The notes below the pieces were generated by a model. The model saw nothing but the letters and a program-made list of their open reading frames with translations, was not told where the DNA came from and ran no database searches. Source: Amedibacillus dolichus DSM 3991 (GTDB lineage: Bacteria; Bacillota_I; Bacilli_A; Erysipelotrichales; Erysipelotrichaceae). Taken from it: 64,000 nt of DNA. Both the position numbers and the translations under genes were made by a program. Each line of letters begins with the position of its first letter. The stretch's first letter is position 1. Shown in pieces: positions 32,447-42,264 of this stretch. The stretch lies in assembly GCF_000154285.1 (NCBI RefSeq), contig NZ_DS483475.1, positions 186,001-250,000 of the forward strand, given 5' to 3'.

Positions 32447-33196
32447 GTGATTGATAGTTTGATTCAAAATTATTATGACTTTATAAAATCAAATATCCAA
32501 GTAAAGGAGATTCATGGTTACCACGAGATTACCACTCCTCTGCTTGATCATTCGAATGATTTTATTCAAGTTTATGTTAGCATTGATAATGACGATATTA
32601 CAATAACTGATGATTCCTATACAATCAGCAATTTAAAAGCTTGCGGATTAAATTTTTCTGACAAGAGAAATAAAGTGGTAGCTGGTGTCTGCGCACAATT
32701 TGGAGTAAAAGTTGAAAATGAAGAAATATTTGTTAAGACCGATAAAAATAATTTTGGTCTTAAATTAGACTCACTGCTACAATGTATTGTAAAAATTGAT
32801 GATCTATGCTATGTTTCAAGAGAAAGTGTAGCAAGTTTTTTTGATGAAGATGTGAAACAATACTTCGAGAAAAATAATTTGTACTTCACCGAAAATATAT
32901 CTTTAATGGGGCAGTCTGGTTATCAATTTAAAATCGATCTCTCTTTCCAAAGGACAAAGGATAATCCAACACGTTGGGTTAATATTATTAATAAAGCTTC
33001 TAAATCTAATTGTATGATAACATCATTCGGTTGGTTAGATACAGTTTCTCAAAGAAATCATACGGAAAAAATGTATGTGATAATAAATGATAGTAATCCT
33101 ATAGATAAAGGAGTATTAGAAGGCTTTAGAAACTATGATATTACCCCTATCTTATGGAAGGATATAGAAACAAAAATCAGTTTATTTTCTAACTAA
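32447..33196 (+). CDS. DUF1828/DUF1829-like accessory protein
   Basis: 249 residues. HEITTPLLDHSNDFIQVYVS, then DDITITDDSYTISNLKACGL is the DUF1828 N-domain. The second half (SFGWLDTVSQRNHTEKMYVI) fits DUF1829. AGAGGAAG lies upstream. A terminator follows directly. Its function is unknown; similar pairs lie in prophage and mobile element regions. Confidence 0.65.
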   Translation: MIDSLIQNYYDFIKSNIQVKEIHGYHEITTPLLDHSNDFIQVYVSIDNDDITITDDSYTISNLKACGLNFSDKRNKVVAGVCAQFGVKVENEEIFVKTDKNNFGLKLDSLLQCIVKIDDLCYVSRESVASFFDEDVKQYFEKNNLYFTENISLMGQSGYQFKIDLSFQRTKDNPTRWVNIINKASKSNCMITSFGWLDTVSQRNHTEKMYVIINDSNPIDKGVLEGFRNYDITPILWKDIETKISLFSN

Positions 33197-33230
33197 GTTG
33201 CAAATAATATATAAAATTGCAACTTTTTTT
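33197..33230 (+). terminator. Terminator after DUF1828-like gene
   Basis: GTTGCAA and TTGCAAC form the stem, followed by TTTTTTT. Confidence 0.75.
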
Positions 33231-33292
33231 ATTATTGTTACACCTATCGGTAACATTATGTTCTATTATTTATACGTAAAGGAGTGAATGGA

Positions 33293-33724
33293 ATGTTACC
33301 GAATAAAATTCAAAGTGCCCTTTCCTACTGTGAAGGGAAAAATGTTTATGAAATTATGGAAGATAACAACATAGAATTGCTATCTATCCCCTTAGAAAGT
33401 GCTTATGGTGTTATTTTAATCAATGATGATAAATCTATTATCATTATTGATAAAGCTTTACCTTGGCAATGCAAGGAGTTTGTCTTATGGCACGAAATCG
33501 GACACTTCTTATTAGACCATAAAAACGGAGAGTTTCATTTTCTTAAAAATTCTAAAGGAGAAAGGGACATCAATGTATTTGCTTGCCTTATGCTTGGCGG
33601 AAATATGCGGGAATGGACTTATAAAGGTGTTCCAATCGAAATCGCTGTAAATGTATATGATTATCTCTCACAAAACGTGTACGTCAAAGAGCTGCTATCT
33701 GATGTATATTTTTTAAAGAGGTGA
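33293..33724 (+). CDS. ImmA/IrrE-family metalloprotease
   Basis: 143 residues from ATG 33293 (GGAG 8 bases upstream; a GTG three codons earlier is less likely). HEIGH (His67, Glu68, His71) is the zinc active site, within KEFVLWHEIGHFLLDH. In ICEBs1 and phages such enzymes cut the element's repressor on induction. TGTTAC/GTAACA (33236-33255) lies in its upstream region as a possible operator. Confidence 0.85.
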   Translation: MLPNKIQSALSYCEGKNVYEIMEDNNIELLSIPLESAYGVILINDDKSIIIIDKALPWQCKEFVLWHEIGHFLLDHKNGEFHFLKNSKGERDINVFACLMLGGNMREWTYKGVPIEIAVNVYDYLSQNVYVKELLSDVYFLKR

Positions 33725-33728
33725 TGAT

Positions 33729-34802
33729 ATGCAAAAGAAAAGAAAAACTTATCGTAGAGGGAATGGAGAAGGAACAGTTTACAATCTAGGAAAAGGAAGA
33801 AGTAAGCCTTGGGTTGCTAAAGTATTTATGCAAAATGAATTAGCTGAGACTAAAAGAGGTATGCGACAGGTATATAAAACCATTGGATATTATTTTACAA
33901 AGCAAGAAGCTCAAATGGCACTTTTGGAATATAACAAAAATCCTGATGATATTAATTTTGCTAAACAAGTAGAGAATAAAACCTTCAATGATGTTTTTGA
34001 AGAATGGTTTGATATGTTACCAAAGGATATAAGCGAAAATACAGTCAAAGGCCATCTGTTCGCATACCAGCATTGCAAAAAAATAGTAAATAGGAAAATC
34101 AAAAGTTTGCGCACTATCGATTTTCAAAACGTCATAAATGATTGTAGTCTGTCTGATAGTTCGAAAATTAAGATTAAATCCCTCATGGTTTCCGTTTGCA
34201 AGTACGCAGAAATGAACGATTATATCAATAAAAATTACGCTTCATTTTTGCCTGCTATCAATGAAAAGCAATCCGACCTACATCAACCTTTTACTAAAGA
34301 AGAATTAAGGATATTATGGGAACATAAAGATATGCCTTATGTAGACACGATCCTCATTATGATCTATACCGGTTTCAGAATCAACGAATTGTTAGAAATG
34401 GAAAACTGCAAAAATATCGATATTGAAAATAAAACGATGAAGGGTGGTTTTAAAACAGATGCCGGAAAAGATCGCATCGTGCCAATCCATTCTTCTATAA
34501 TGCCACTTGTAATGAACCATTATGATCCTGCGCAAAAATATTTCATAAGAAACAAGAGGAACGGATCACGTATGAAATATCAAAATTATCGGAATAACTA
34601 TTTTGATAAAATTATGATAAAACTAAAAATGGAGCACCTCCCTCATGATTGTAGGCACACGTTTGCAACCTTATTGAATGATGCTGAGGCAAACAGCACC
34701 AGTATCATGAAATTAATTGGGCATTCCTCTTTCGATATAACCGAGAAAATATACACTCACAAAGATATAGAAGAATTACGAAAAGCTATTGAATTAATCT
34801 GA
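33729..34802 (+). CDS. int: Tyrosine recombinase (phage integrase)
   Basis: 357 residues. The N-terminal arm-binding region begins KRKTYRRGNGEGTVYNLGKG; the core-binding SAM-like domain is about 83-180. Catalytic residues: Arg217 (TGFRINEL), Lys242, His306 and Arg309 (HDCRH), His332 (GHSS) and Tyr342 (KIYTHK). All are present, so the enzyme looks active. It lies at the prophage end, followed by repeats and a terminator. Confidence 0.95.
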   Translation: MQKKRKTYRRGNGEGTVYNLGKGRSKPWVAKVFMQNELAETKRGMRQVYKTIGYYFTKQEAQMALLEYNKNPDDINFAKQVENKTFNDVFEEWFDMLPKDISENTVKGHLFAYQHCKKIVNRKIKSLRTIDFQNVINDCSLSDSSKIKIKSLMVSVCKYAEMNDYINKNYASFLPAINEKQSDLHQPFTKEELRILWEHKDMPYVDTILIMIYTGFRINELLEMENCKNIDIENKTMKGGFKTDAGKDRIVPIHSSIMPLVMNHYDPAQKYFIRNKRNGSRMKYQNYRNNYFDKIMIKLKMEHLPHDCRHTFATLLNDAEANSTSIMKLIGHSSFDITEKIYTHKDIEELRKAIELI

Positions 34803-35008
34803 TTTGTGAGAGTTTTGTGAGAGATAAGCTTATTTTTAATCCGTTTTATTCAAAGAAAAACACGAAAACTGCCTATTATTAAGCTTATAAAATTATTGGT
34901 AGTAGAATTCTACAACCGTTAATAGTTGAAGAAAAAGCCTTATTTAAGGGCTTTTTTCTTTTTATACTTTTACATTTGTGAGAGTTTTGTGAGTGATAAG
35001 ACTTATTT
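34803..35008. repeat. Direct repeats after int, candidate integrase arm sites / att region
   Basis: A 34-35 base copy at 34803-34836 and 34975-35008 differs by one substitution and one inserted base. Each holds two TTGTGAG units (TTTGTGAGAG, TTTTGTGAG), then GATAAG and CTTATTTT. Between them lies the int terminator. The repeats fit integrase arm-type binding sites; the attachment core cannot be fixed because the other end is missing. Confidence 0.55.
34932..34958 (+). terminator. Terminator after integrase
   Basis: AAAAAGCCTT-attt-AAGGGCTTTTTT. Confidence 0.75.
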
Positions 35009-35077
35009 TATTTATACATTCATCATAATCCCATCATTACGATAACTGTCATTTCCTTTTCTATCTCATACCAATAA

Positions 35078-35102
35078 AAAAACCAGCGTTACTGGTTTTT
35101 TT
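35078..35102 (-). terminator. Terminator of chromosomal ssb-like gene
   Basis: AAAAACCAG-cgtta-CTGGTTTTT, with T-tracts on both strands; it overlaps the end of the gene. Confidence 0.8.
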
Positions 35103-35424
35103 AAGCCTTCCTTTGACCGATAAAAGAAACATGCTCCGCAATGATATCTATGCTTCGATGCATATTGCCATCATTCCCCTCAAAGCTTCGAGACTGTAAT
35201 CTTCCCTTAATTGCAACATAATCACCAAGTCGAGCAACACTAGCCGTTGTTTCCGCTATTCCTCTCCATAACGTGCAGGATAATTCGTCTTGTTCATAGA
35301 CCCCCTCATTATTCATAAAAGGCCTGGACACTTTCAACACCATATTAGCATATTTATTCCCGTTTACAGTTTCTTTTACCACGGGAAGCTCTGCAATTTC
35401 ACCGACAAAAGCAACAACATTCAT
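35101..35424 (-). CDS. Single-stranded DNA-binding protein, short form
   Basis: 107 residues: MNVVAFVGEIAELPVVKETV, then SCTLWRGIAETTASVARLGD and YVAIKGRLQSRSFEGNDG form an OB fold. It stops at FIGQRKA and lacks the acidic DDLPF tip. So it is probably a secondary SSB that does not recruit partners, in the way of competence-type short SSBs. First host-like gene to the right of the prophage end. Confidence 0.85.
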   Translation of the reverse strand: MNVVAFVGEIAELPVVKETVNGNKYANMVLKVSRPFMNNEGVYEQDELSCTLWRGIAETTASVARLGDYVAIKGRLQSRSFEGNDGNMHRSIDIIAEHVSFIGQRKA

Positions 35425-35555
35425 AGGAACCTCCTTTCCGGTGATGTCAAGCTACCGCATAAGCATCACTCCTTACACTTGCTATTATGCCTTAGAAGAA
35501 TGAAATCTTCAAATAACTGTATTTGTCATCTTCAATATCACAATTAAAAATATAT

Positions 35556-35588
35556 ACAAAAAAAGAATGAAAACCATTCTTTTTTTGT
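35556..35588 (-). terminator. Terminator after M16 peptidase genes
   Basis: ACAAAAAAAGAATG-aaaac-CATTCTTTTTTTGT, a long perfect stem with T-tracts. Confidence 0.85.
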
Positions 35589-35615
35589 ATAATATGACAA
35601 ATACATAAAATAGTA

Positions 35616-36896
35616 CTATGAATTTTCTGGTTCTATTACGACATACGCCATATCTGCATTTTTCAGCATCTCTCTTGCCTGTTCAAAATCTTCTTCACAA
35701 ATATGATCGATACACTCCAATGCATCAAACATATCCAATCCTTCAAAATAATTACGAATATACGTAATGGCGATATCATCAAAGCTATTTAAGCTTCGAA
35801 GCGATTGTCCGAAATAACGACGCTTTAAACGCTCTACCATTTCTTTATCCACTGCTTCCTGCTGCATACGCTTCCATATTTTCGCAACAATATCTTTAAA
35901 ACGCATTTCATCATTGCTTTCTCCATAAAACATAATCAGTCCATGATCTTCACCAAAGTCTACTTCACTGCCAATATAATCATTGATAATGCCTCCATCA
36001 ATCCATGCTTGAAACTCCGGATTTAATGAAGAAAAATAAGCATCTAGCATGATTTTAAAGCACCATTCCATTCGATTACGCATACTAGAATCTTTCAAAC
36101 CTGTTAATTTATAAGTAATCGCTTGTTTTTTTATAGATATGTCCATTGCAAAGCGATATTCCTTACGTGCAACCTCATGGGGCTCTACAACTTCTTTTCG
36201 ATATAACCGAGGTTGGTTTGAAAACTCTTTTTTATCTTGATTTTCACGAATAAGCTGCATCACTGCTTCCACATCAAAATCACCAATACCAAACAACACC
36301 ATGTTACTTGGGTGATAATTACGGCAGTAGCATTGTTGTAGTTCTTCAAGTGTCGTAGCACAGACACTTTCCGCATCTCCACCTATATCATATTTTAACG
36401 GGTGATTTTGGAATAGCGAAGAAAAAGTTTCCATCAAAAGACGATTATCCGGCATTTGTTGATACATATTCAGTTCTTGTACGATAATCCCTTTTTCTTT
36501 TTCTACACTTTCTTTAGAAATTTGTAACGTCTGTACAAAATTCATCAACAATTCCAATGGCTTTTTGATGTCGTTGCTTGTGGAAAAATAATATGCTGTT
36601 TCATTGTAAGAAGTAAAGGCATTGACATTCGCACCCATACGGGAAAACAGTTCCATAACATCTTGTTCTCCCATTTCAAACATTTTATGCTCCAAAAAAT
36701 GAGCAATTCCCGCATGATAGCAATAGTGCTTTCCGGCTTCATCAACCTGTTCAAGATCCATTGCTCCAAGTGGTGTGGACATCATAAATAAGCTTTTCGC
36801 ATAATCTTCTTTCTTCCATAAAACCACATGCAAGCCATTGCTTAAGGTTTCACTATAATAGCTTTCTTGATACTTTTCATTGATATGTTTTTCCAT
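35616..36896 (-). CDS. ymfH: M16 zinc peptidase, YmfH type
   Basis: 426 residues. The inverted zinc motif HFLEH (in AGIAHFLEHKMFEMGEQDV) is complete, with a downstream Glu in EKEKGIIVQELNMY. Two M16 domains. Paired with the non-catalytic YmfF-type partner encoded just before it, as in Bacillus, where they likely form a heterodimer peptidase. The neighbours ymfF-ymfH and spoIIIE/ftsK are a conserved group. Confidence 0.88.
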   Translation of the reverse strand: MEKHINEKYQESYYSETLSNGLHVVLWKKEDYAKSLFMMSTPLGAMDLEQVDEAGKHYCYHAGIAHFLEHKMFEMGEQDVMELFSRMGANVNAFTSYNETAYYFSTSNDIKKPLELLMNFVQTLQISKESVEKEKGIIVQELNMYQQMPDNRLLMETFSSLFQNHPLKYDIGGDAESVCATTLEELQQCYCRNYHPSNMVLFGIGDFDVEAVMQLIRENQDKKEFSNQPRLYRKEVVEPHEVARKEYRFAMDISIKKQAITYKLTGLKDSSMRNRMEWCFKIMLDAYFSSLNPEFQAWIDGGIINDYIGSEVDFGEDHGLIMFYGESNDEMRFKDIVAKIWKRMQQEAVDKEMVERLKRRYFGQSLRSLNSFDDIAITYIRNYFEGLDMFDALECIDHICEEDFEQAREMLKNADMAYVVIEPENS

Positions 36897-36902
36897 AATA
36901 TT

Positions 36903-38132
36903 TTACCTCTTTGTTAAAAGAAATGTCATTTTTAAACGACACTTAGCCATTGCATCTACTACCTGCTGCTTTGTAACCTCATTAATCTTGGTGATAATAT
37001 CTTGTGTTGTATCCCTTCTGGAAAGCAAAATATTTTGATATGCCAAGGCAATAAGCGATGCCATATTATCATTGCTCGCCCTTAGAGAATTAACAATCAT
37101 CTGTTTACTAACCGTAAATAACTCATCAGAAAAATCACCGTTTACCATGCGTTCGAACTGTTCTTTAATTAAGGCTATTGTCTTTTCACTGTGTTGCTTA
37201 TCAATTCCGGTCGTAACCCCTAAAGCACCGTCATAAGAGATTAAATTAGAAAAAATAGAATAGCAAAGACTGTTTTTCTCACGTACCTCTTGAAATAATA
37301 GACTTGTAGCATATTGACCTAAAATAGCATTTCCGACTCGCAAAGGATAATAATCATCATCAACGATCCTTGTATCACTAAACCATATCATTGTAATATT
37401 TGTTTGTGAAATGTTACGGTTTTCTTCAACAAAGCGATTTTTTACATCACTTTTTACAGCATAATAAGTAAGTAGATTTATCTCTCTTGCCGCAAAATCC
37501 AAATACTTTTTGACATAATCCAGCACTTTTTGTTCTTCTACATCTCCGCATATCAAAATATCAACAGCATCTTCATGAATTAAACTATAATATGCCCTCT
37601 CAACATCTTGCAGTGTTATACTTTGACAAATTTCGCTTTCTCCTAATGATGAAATTTCCAAAGGTGTACCTTCTCCCGCTAATTTTAAAGCTTTGCTGAT
37701 AGAATACTGTGCTGGATCATCAATATTTCGCTTAATCTTTGCTTCTAACATCTTTTTAGCTTCAATAAACACATCTTCTCGGATTGCCGGAAAAAATAAA
37801 ATTTCTTTCAGAAAAGCAAAAATCTCTTCATTTAAATTTACATTATCACAATATTTCGGATTGATGACCTTCATACGAATATCTACCACATGACTTGCTC
37901 CATAGCCCATGGTTTGAGCATTTAAACTTGCTCCATATAAGGCATCTAAGTGCATGCTCATTTTTTGCTTTGTATCGTAACGAAGTGATCGATCACATAG
38001 CATTAACGCTAATAATGAGCGTACACAGGCTGATTTCTCGTCTAATGGTGAACGAAAGCGTATGCTAATACCGATATCCTTAAATTTTTTCGTTTGTAAA
38101 ACCTCTAAACCAACACCTTGCTTTAATAGCAT
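36903..38132 (-). CDS. ymfF: M16 peptidase-like protein, YmfF type (non-catalytic)
   Basis: 409 residues from ATG 38132 (AAGGAGG 7 bases upstream). No HxxEH is seen at the expected place (ACVRSLLALMLCDRSLRYDT), so it is the inactive half. VAYA-type C-domain motifs (GNAILGQYATSLLFQEVREK) are present. It precedes ymfH by 6 bases and probably supports it. Confidence 0.82.
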   Translation of the reverse strand: MLLKQGVGLEVLQTKKFKDIGISIRFRSPLDEKSACVRSLLALMLCDRSLRYDTKQKMSMHLDALYGASLNAQTMGYGASHVVDIRMKVINPKYCDNVNLNEEIFAFLKEILFFPAIREDVFIEAKKMLEAKIKRNIDDPAQYSISKALKLAGEGTPLEISSLGESEICQSITLQDVERAYYSLIHEDAVDILICGDVEEQKVLDYVKKYLDFAAREINLLTYYAVKSDVKNRFVEENRNISQTNITMIWFSDTRIVDDDYYPLRVGNAILGQYATSLLFQEVREKNSLCYSIFSNLISYDGALGVTTGIDKQHSEKTIALIKEQFERMVNGDFSDELFTVSKQMIVNSLRASNDNMASLIALAYQNILLSRRDTTQDIITKINEVTKQQVVDAMAKCRLKMTFLLTKR

Positions 38133-38207
38133 AACCATTCCTCCTTGTAGTTAGTATATACAAAGTATGCTTTTTTATTGATTTCATTTAACCTATTGAA
38201 AGTGTAA

Positions 38208-38229
38208 AACAGCACGCTAACATGCTGTT
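38208..38229 (-). terminator. Hairpin at the end of ftsK
   Basis: AAACAGCA and TGCTGTTT form an 8-base-pair stem with TTTT on the minus strand. Confidence 0.6.
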
Positions 38230-40583
38230 TATTCCTTATCCGTTTCATTCTCTGCACTGAGATAAACCTCTCTTGGCTTACTTCCTCTTGCAGGACCTAT
38301 AAAACCGTTCTCCTCTAGTGTATCGATCAGACGTGCAGCGCGTGCATAGCCAATACTAAATTTTCGTTGAATCAATGAAGTAGAAGCCTTTTGTGTTATA
38401 CGAATAAACTCCTTCACTTCTTCGAAAAGCGGATCTACGCTCAAACTTCCTGCTTCGGCAATGCCAGAACTTCCATCTAGCATTTCCAAACGTAAAAACG
38501 CATCTTCAAATTTCGGCTTTGCTTGTGAGGAAACATAATCACTGATTTCCGCTACTTCTTCATCGCTGACAAAAACACCTTGAACACGTATTGGATTTGT
38601 TTCTCCAATTGGTATGTAAAGCATATCCCCATGCCCTAAAAGCTTTTCTGCACCGGCTTCATCTAAAATAGTTCTTGAATCAACCGCACTACTAACCGCA
38701 AAGGCGATTCGTGATGGGATATTCGCCTTAATAACTCCGGTAATAACATCAACGCTTGGTCGCTGTGTTGCGACAACCAAATGAATTCCGGCAGCTCGTG
38801 CTAACTGTGTAATACGTTGAATACTTGCTTCTACCTCCTTTGCAGCAGCAAGCATTAAGTCTGCAAGCTCATCGATAATAACAACAATTGCTGCAAGCTT
38901 ATTGATTTGCTCTTTTGGGTGCTGTTCGATATATTCGTTAAAGCCAACGAAATTACGTACACCGACCTTTGCAAAAAGCTTATAACGTTCGTCCATGATA
39001 TGAACAATTACCTTCAAAGCTCGATTGGCTTCTTCTCCATCGGTAATTACCGGACCAAGCAAATGCGGAATTTCCTTATACGGTGTAAATTCAACCTTTT
39101 TCGGATCGACTAACAAAAGTTTCACCTCATCAGGTTTAGCACGCATCAAAATGCTTGTAATAATCGAATTCACACACACCGATTTACCTGATCCTGTTGC
39201 TCCTGCAATCAGCAAATGCGGCATTTTATTCAATTCACCATAAACATTGTTTCCCATCAGATCTTTTCCGAGTGCAAACAACATTTTACTATCCTGATAA
39301 CGTTGTGGTACATTCTTCAAAAGTTCTCGCATAGACACTGTTGTTTTTTCTATATTAGGAACTTCCACTCCCACTGCCGATTTTCCGGGGATCGGTGCTT
39401 CGATACGAATATCCTTAGCAGCCAACGCCATCTTAATTTCGCGATGAAGATTACTGATTTTATCCACGCGAACGCCTAGATCCGGTTTAATTTCATATTT
39501 GGTGACCGTCGGTCCGATATGGGTTGCAACTAAGGTCGTCTTAACTCCGAATTGATCTAAAATTTCGATTAAACGCCTTCCGTTTTCATTTGCAATCGCG
39601 ATATTTTTAGAAGAACGTTGTTTCTTTGCAATATCTTTTAACAGTGTAAGCTTTGGCAAGCGATATTTCGAATAATCTTGTGTAAATGCCGAAACAAATG
39701 TATCCTCCATACCGATTGTTGCTTCAATAACCTGCTGATTCTGTGCATCTTGTAAATTCGTTTTGTTAGAACTATCAAAGCCGATAATCAAATCGTCGTT
39801 TGATTCCTTTCCTTCATCAGACTCGTTTTCCTTTTCACCATCAAATTCATCATCTAAATCGACAAAGGAAAGCTGTCCTGGCTTTATACGCTCCTCCAAA
39901 TCAATCGGAGCAAATATTGTTTCTTGCTCACTGCTTTTTTCCTGCTGTTTCTTTTTCTCTATTGATTTTTGTTTCTTCTCTGCTTTTCGCTTTGCATTGC
40001 TTTTTTTAGCCTCTTCAAACGGCTTGCGCATAGAAGCAAAACCATTCGCAAGATATTGGGAGAGAGCTCCATGCAAAAGTAAAATCACTCCTAAAATAAC
40101 CATGGCGCCGATAACAATCCACGTTCCCATATAATCAAACAAAAAAGTACATACGGATACGAGAAAAGCGCCGATTAAGCCTCCCTTGCTTGCAACCTCA
40201 CCTTTAAAAATCAACACCGAATCCGCCAGATATTGAGAAACGATATCCATTCCTTTTAATCCGCTATCCTTTGGAACAGCCGCAGCAAGTAGCCAAGCGC
40301 TCATAAGTACTCCCACTGCGACAATATATTTCATGGGAATATCCTGTACAGATTTTTTCAACATAAACAACACGCAGAAAACAATGATAATCCCGTAAAT
40401 TACGCCATAAAGATTACCGAAAATATATTGAATGAATCCGGTGGTAATTTCACCGATAAAGCCTATCCTCAATCCACCGATGATGGAAAGTGTAATTAAC
40501 AAAAGGGAATAAATATAAACAAGCACTTCATTTTCCAGACCTTGCTTTTTTTTCTTTGTCTTTCTTTTTTTTGTATTTGCCAT
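38229..40583 (-). CDS. ftsK: DNA translocase FtsK/SpoIIIE
   Basis: 784 residues. Four hydrophobic helices lie in residues about 20-175, then a Lys/Glu-rich linker. The motor has Walker A GATGSGKSV (about 460) and Walker B VVIIDELADLM. The C-terminal gamma winged helix (STSLIQRKFSIGYARAARLI) reads polarity sequences. Moves chromosomal DNA at the septum. The order ymfF/ymfH-ftsK-rnj is conserved in relatives. Confidence 0.95.
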   Translation of the reverse strand: MANTKKRKTKKKKQGLENEVLVYIYSLLLITLSIIGGLRIGFIGEITTGFIQYIFGNLYGVIYGIIIVFCVLFMLKKSVQDIPMKYIVAVGVLMSAWLLAAAVPKDSGLKGMDIVSQYLADSVLIFKGEVASKGGLIGAFLVSVCTFLFDYMGTWIVIGAMVILGVILLLHGALSQYLANGFASMRKPFEEAKKSNAKRKAEKKQKSIEKKKQQEKSSEQETIFAPIDLEERIKPGQLSFVDLDDEFDGEKENESDEGKESNDDLIIGFDSSNKTNLQDAQNQQVIEATIGMEDTFVSAFTQDYSKYRLPKLTLLKDIAKKQRSSKNIAIANENGRRLIEILDQFGVKTTLVATHIGPTVTKYEIKPDLGVRVDKISNLHREIKMALAAKDIRIEAPIPGKSAVGVEVPNIEKTTVSMRELLKNVPQRYQDSKMLFALGKDLMGNNVYGELNKMPHLLIAGATGSGKSVCVNSIITSILMRAKPDEVKLLLVDPKKVEFTPYKEIPHLLGPVITDGEEANRALKVIVHIMDERYKLFAKVGVRNFVGFNEYIEQHPKEQINKLAAIVVIIDELADLMLAAAKEVEASIQRITQLARAAGIHLVVATQRPSVDVITGVIKANIPSRIAFAVSSAVDSRTILDEAGAEKLLGHGDMLYIPIGETNPIRVQGVFVSDEEVAEISDYVSSQAKPKFEDAFLRLEMLDGSSGIAEAGSLSVDPLFEEVKEFIRITQKASTSLIQRKFSIGYARAARLIDTLEENGFIGPARGSKPREVYLSAENETDKE

Positions 40584-40605
40584 GTACTCCCTCCCTATTT
40601 AATGC

Positions 40606-42264
40606 TTATAAATTGATTTCCAAAATAACAGGCAATACCATTGGGCGCTTTCCTGTCTCCTTCATCAAATACTTCGTAATCTTATCTCTTGCCTCTGCAC
40701 GTACTGCCAGATTATCATAGCGTTTTTCTTTAACTGCTGCTATGATACACTCTTCCATCATATTTCCGACTTCCTTAATGATATAATCGGCATCTTTTAG
40801 GTAAATCAAACCTCTTGTTTGAACATCAGGACCATTGATAATTTCTTTATTTTTAAAGTTCACACCAACACCGACAATCATAACTCCATCAGTCGATAAA
40901 ACTTCTCGATCCTTTAAAACCACACCGGTTACGTCCCAGTTTTCTTTTCCATCAATCAAAGTATCCTCTAACTCAATACGTTCAGATACCGAAGTAAGAA
41001 TTTTATTTTCAAATACCGCTACCTGTCCGTTATCTAGCACTAATATACGATCAGCACCATATCCAACCTTCATTGCCAAATTCGCATTCATATATAAATG
41101 ACGATATTCTCCCTTTACCGGAATATAATATTTCGGACGGAATAAATACATCATCATTTTTAAATCTTCACTCGATGGGTGCATGGATAATGCCTTCTTG
41201 GAATCCAAGGTAATCAGTTTACCTCCTTCGCGATAAATATTATTTTCCATGTTGTTATAATCTAGCTCCGTACCGGATACCACCGGTGATGCAATAATAA
41301 TATTATCGCTTGTACGAAAGCTTATCTTAGCATCTTCCTTATTTGCAATATTCGATAATTTACGGAACAAGTTTTTTCCGCTGCCGCTAATGACAACCAT
41401 AACATCTTCCATATCATTATGAAACGTTTTATCCGTTAATTCCATTTCCTTTGGAACTTGGTAATACTTTACCTGCTCTAAGTGCTTTAATAAATCACGT
41501 AAATCCTTATCATGGAAATAAATCTTGCGTTGATGCTTTTTAGCTAAATCAATAATTTCCATGACACGAAATAAAGAATCCGTATAACAAGATACGATAA
41601 TTCTTGAGTTGCTTCTCTCAAATACCGGTTCGATTAAATTCGTAATGCGATGATTCGGTGCACTATGTCCATCACGCTCCACAGCCTGTGATTCACTCAT
41701 TAAGCACAAAACACCCTTTTTACCGATTTCACTAAGCTCATTTAAATCACATAAATATTCATCTTTCAGCATATCGTAATCAACGATGTATTCACCAGTA
41801 TATACGATATAGCCCTGACTGCTTCCAAAAGCAATTCCAAAGTTATCCGGAAACGAATGCGTCATCGGGAACGTACGAACTTCGATTCCATTTATTTTCT
41901 GGCGACTTACTCTTTTTAACCGATGAATTTTCGAACGCTTGATACCTTCCTTCTTCAATCGCTCATGAATAATATTAGCAGTCAAATTACCGGTATAAAC
42001 CGGCGCATCAATCTGTTTTAATAAATATGGCAATGCCGCTGCAACATCATCGTGTGCATGGGTAATAAAAATCCCACCGATTCTATCCTTGTTATCAATT
42101 AAATATTGAAAATCAGGAATAATAAATTCAACACCCAGTTGATCGGATTCCGGAAACTTCATACCGGCTTCAACAACAAATATAACATCGTTAATTTCTA
42201 AAACTGTCATATTCTTTCCATTTTCATCTAATCCGCCAAGCGCAAAAATACGTACTTGATCCAT
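40606..42264 (-). CDS. rnjB: RNase J2-like protein with degenerate active site
   Basis: 552 residues of the RNase J family (metallo-beta-lactamase, beta-CASP, C-terminal domain). The zinc motif is HAHDDV, not HxHxDH, so one metal His is Val; TGEYIVD replaces the usual TGDF Asp; and YIPVKGEY has Lys where J1 has His. Bacillus J2 has a similarly weakened motif and acts in a complex with J1. So this is probably the J2-type subunit with little or no own catalysis. Confidence 0.78.
   Translation of the reverse strand: MDQVRIFALGGLDENGKNMTVLEINDVIFVVEAGMKFPESDQLGVEFIIPDFQYLIDNKDRIGGIFITHAHDDVAAALPYLLKQIDAPVYTGNLTANIIHERLKKEGIKRSKIHRLKRVSRQKINGIEVRTFPMTHSFPDNFGIAFGSSQGYIVYTGEYIVDYDMLKDEYLCDLNELSEIGKKGVLCLMSESQAVERDGHSAPNHRITNLIEPVFERSNSRIIVSCYTDSLFRVMEIIDLAKKHQRKIYFHDKDLRDLLKHLEQVKYYQVPKEMELTDKTFHNDMEDVMVVISGSGKNLFRKLSNIANKEDAKISFRTSDNIIIASPVVSGTELDYNNMENNIYREGGKLITLDSKKALSMHPSSEDLKMMMYLFRPKYYIPVKGEYRHLYMNANLAMKVGYGADRILVLDNGQVAVFENKILTSVSERIELEDTLIDGKENWDVTGVVLKDREVLSTDGVMIVGVGVNFKNKEIINGPDVQTRGLIYLKDADYIIKEVGNMMEECIIAAVKEKRYDNLAVRAEARDKITKYLMKETGKRPMVLPVILEINL

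Noticed and set aside
34837-34974. Exact attachment core
   Set aside because: The other prophage end is outside the window, so no duplicated core can be identified; no tRNA gene is seen at the junction.
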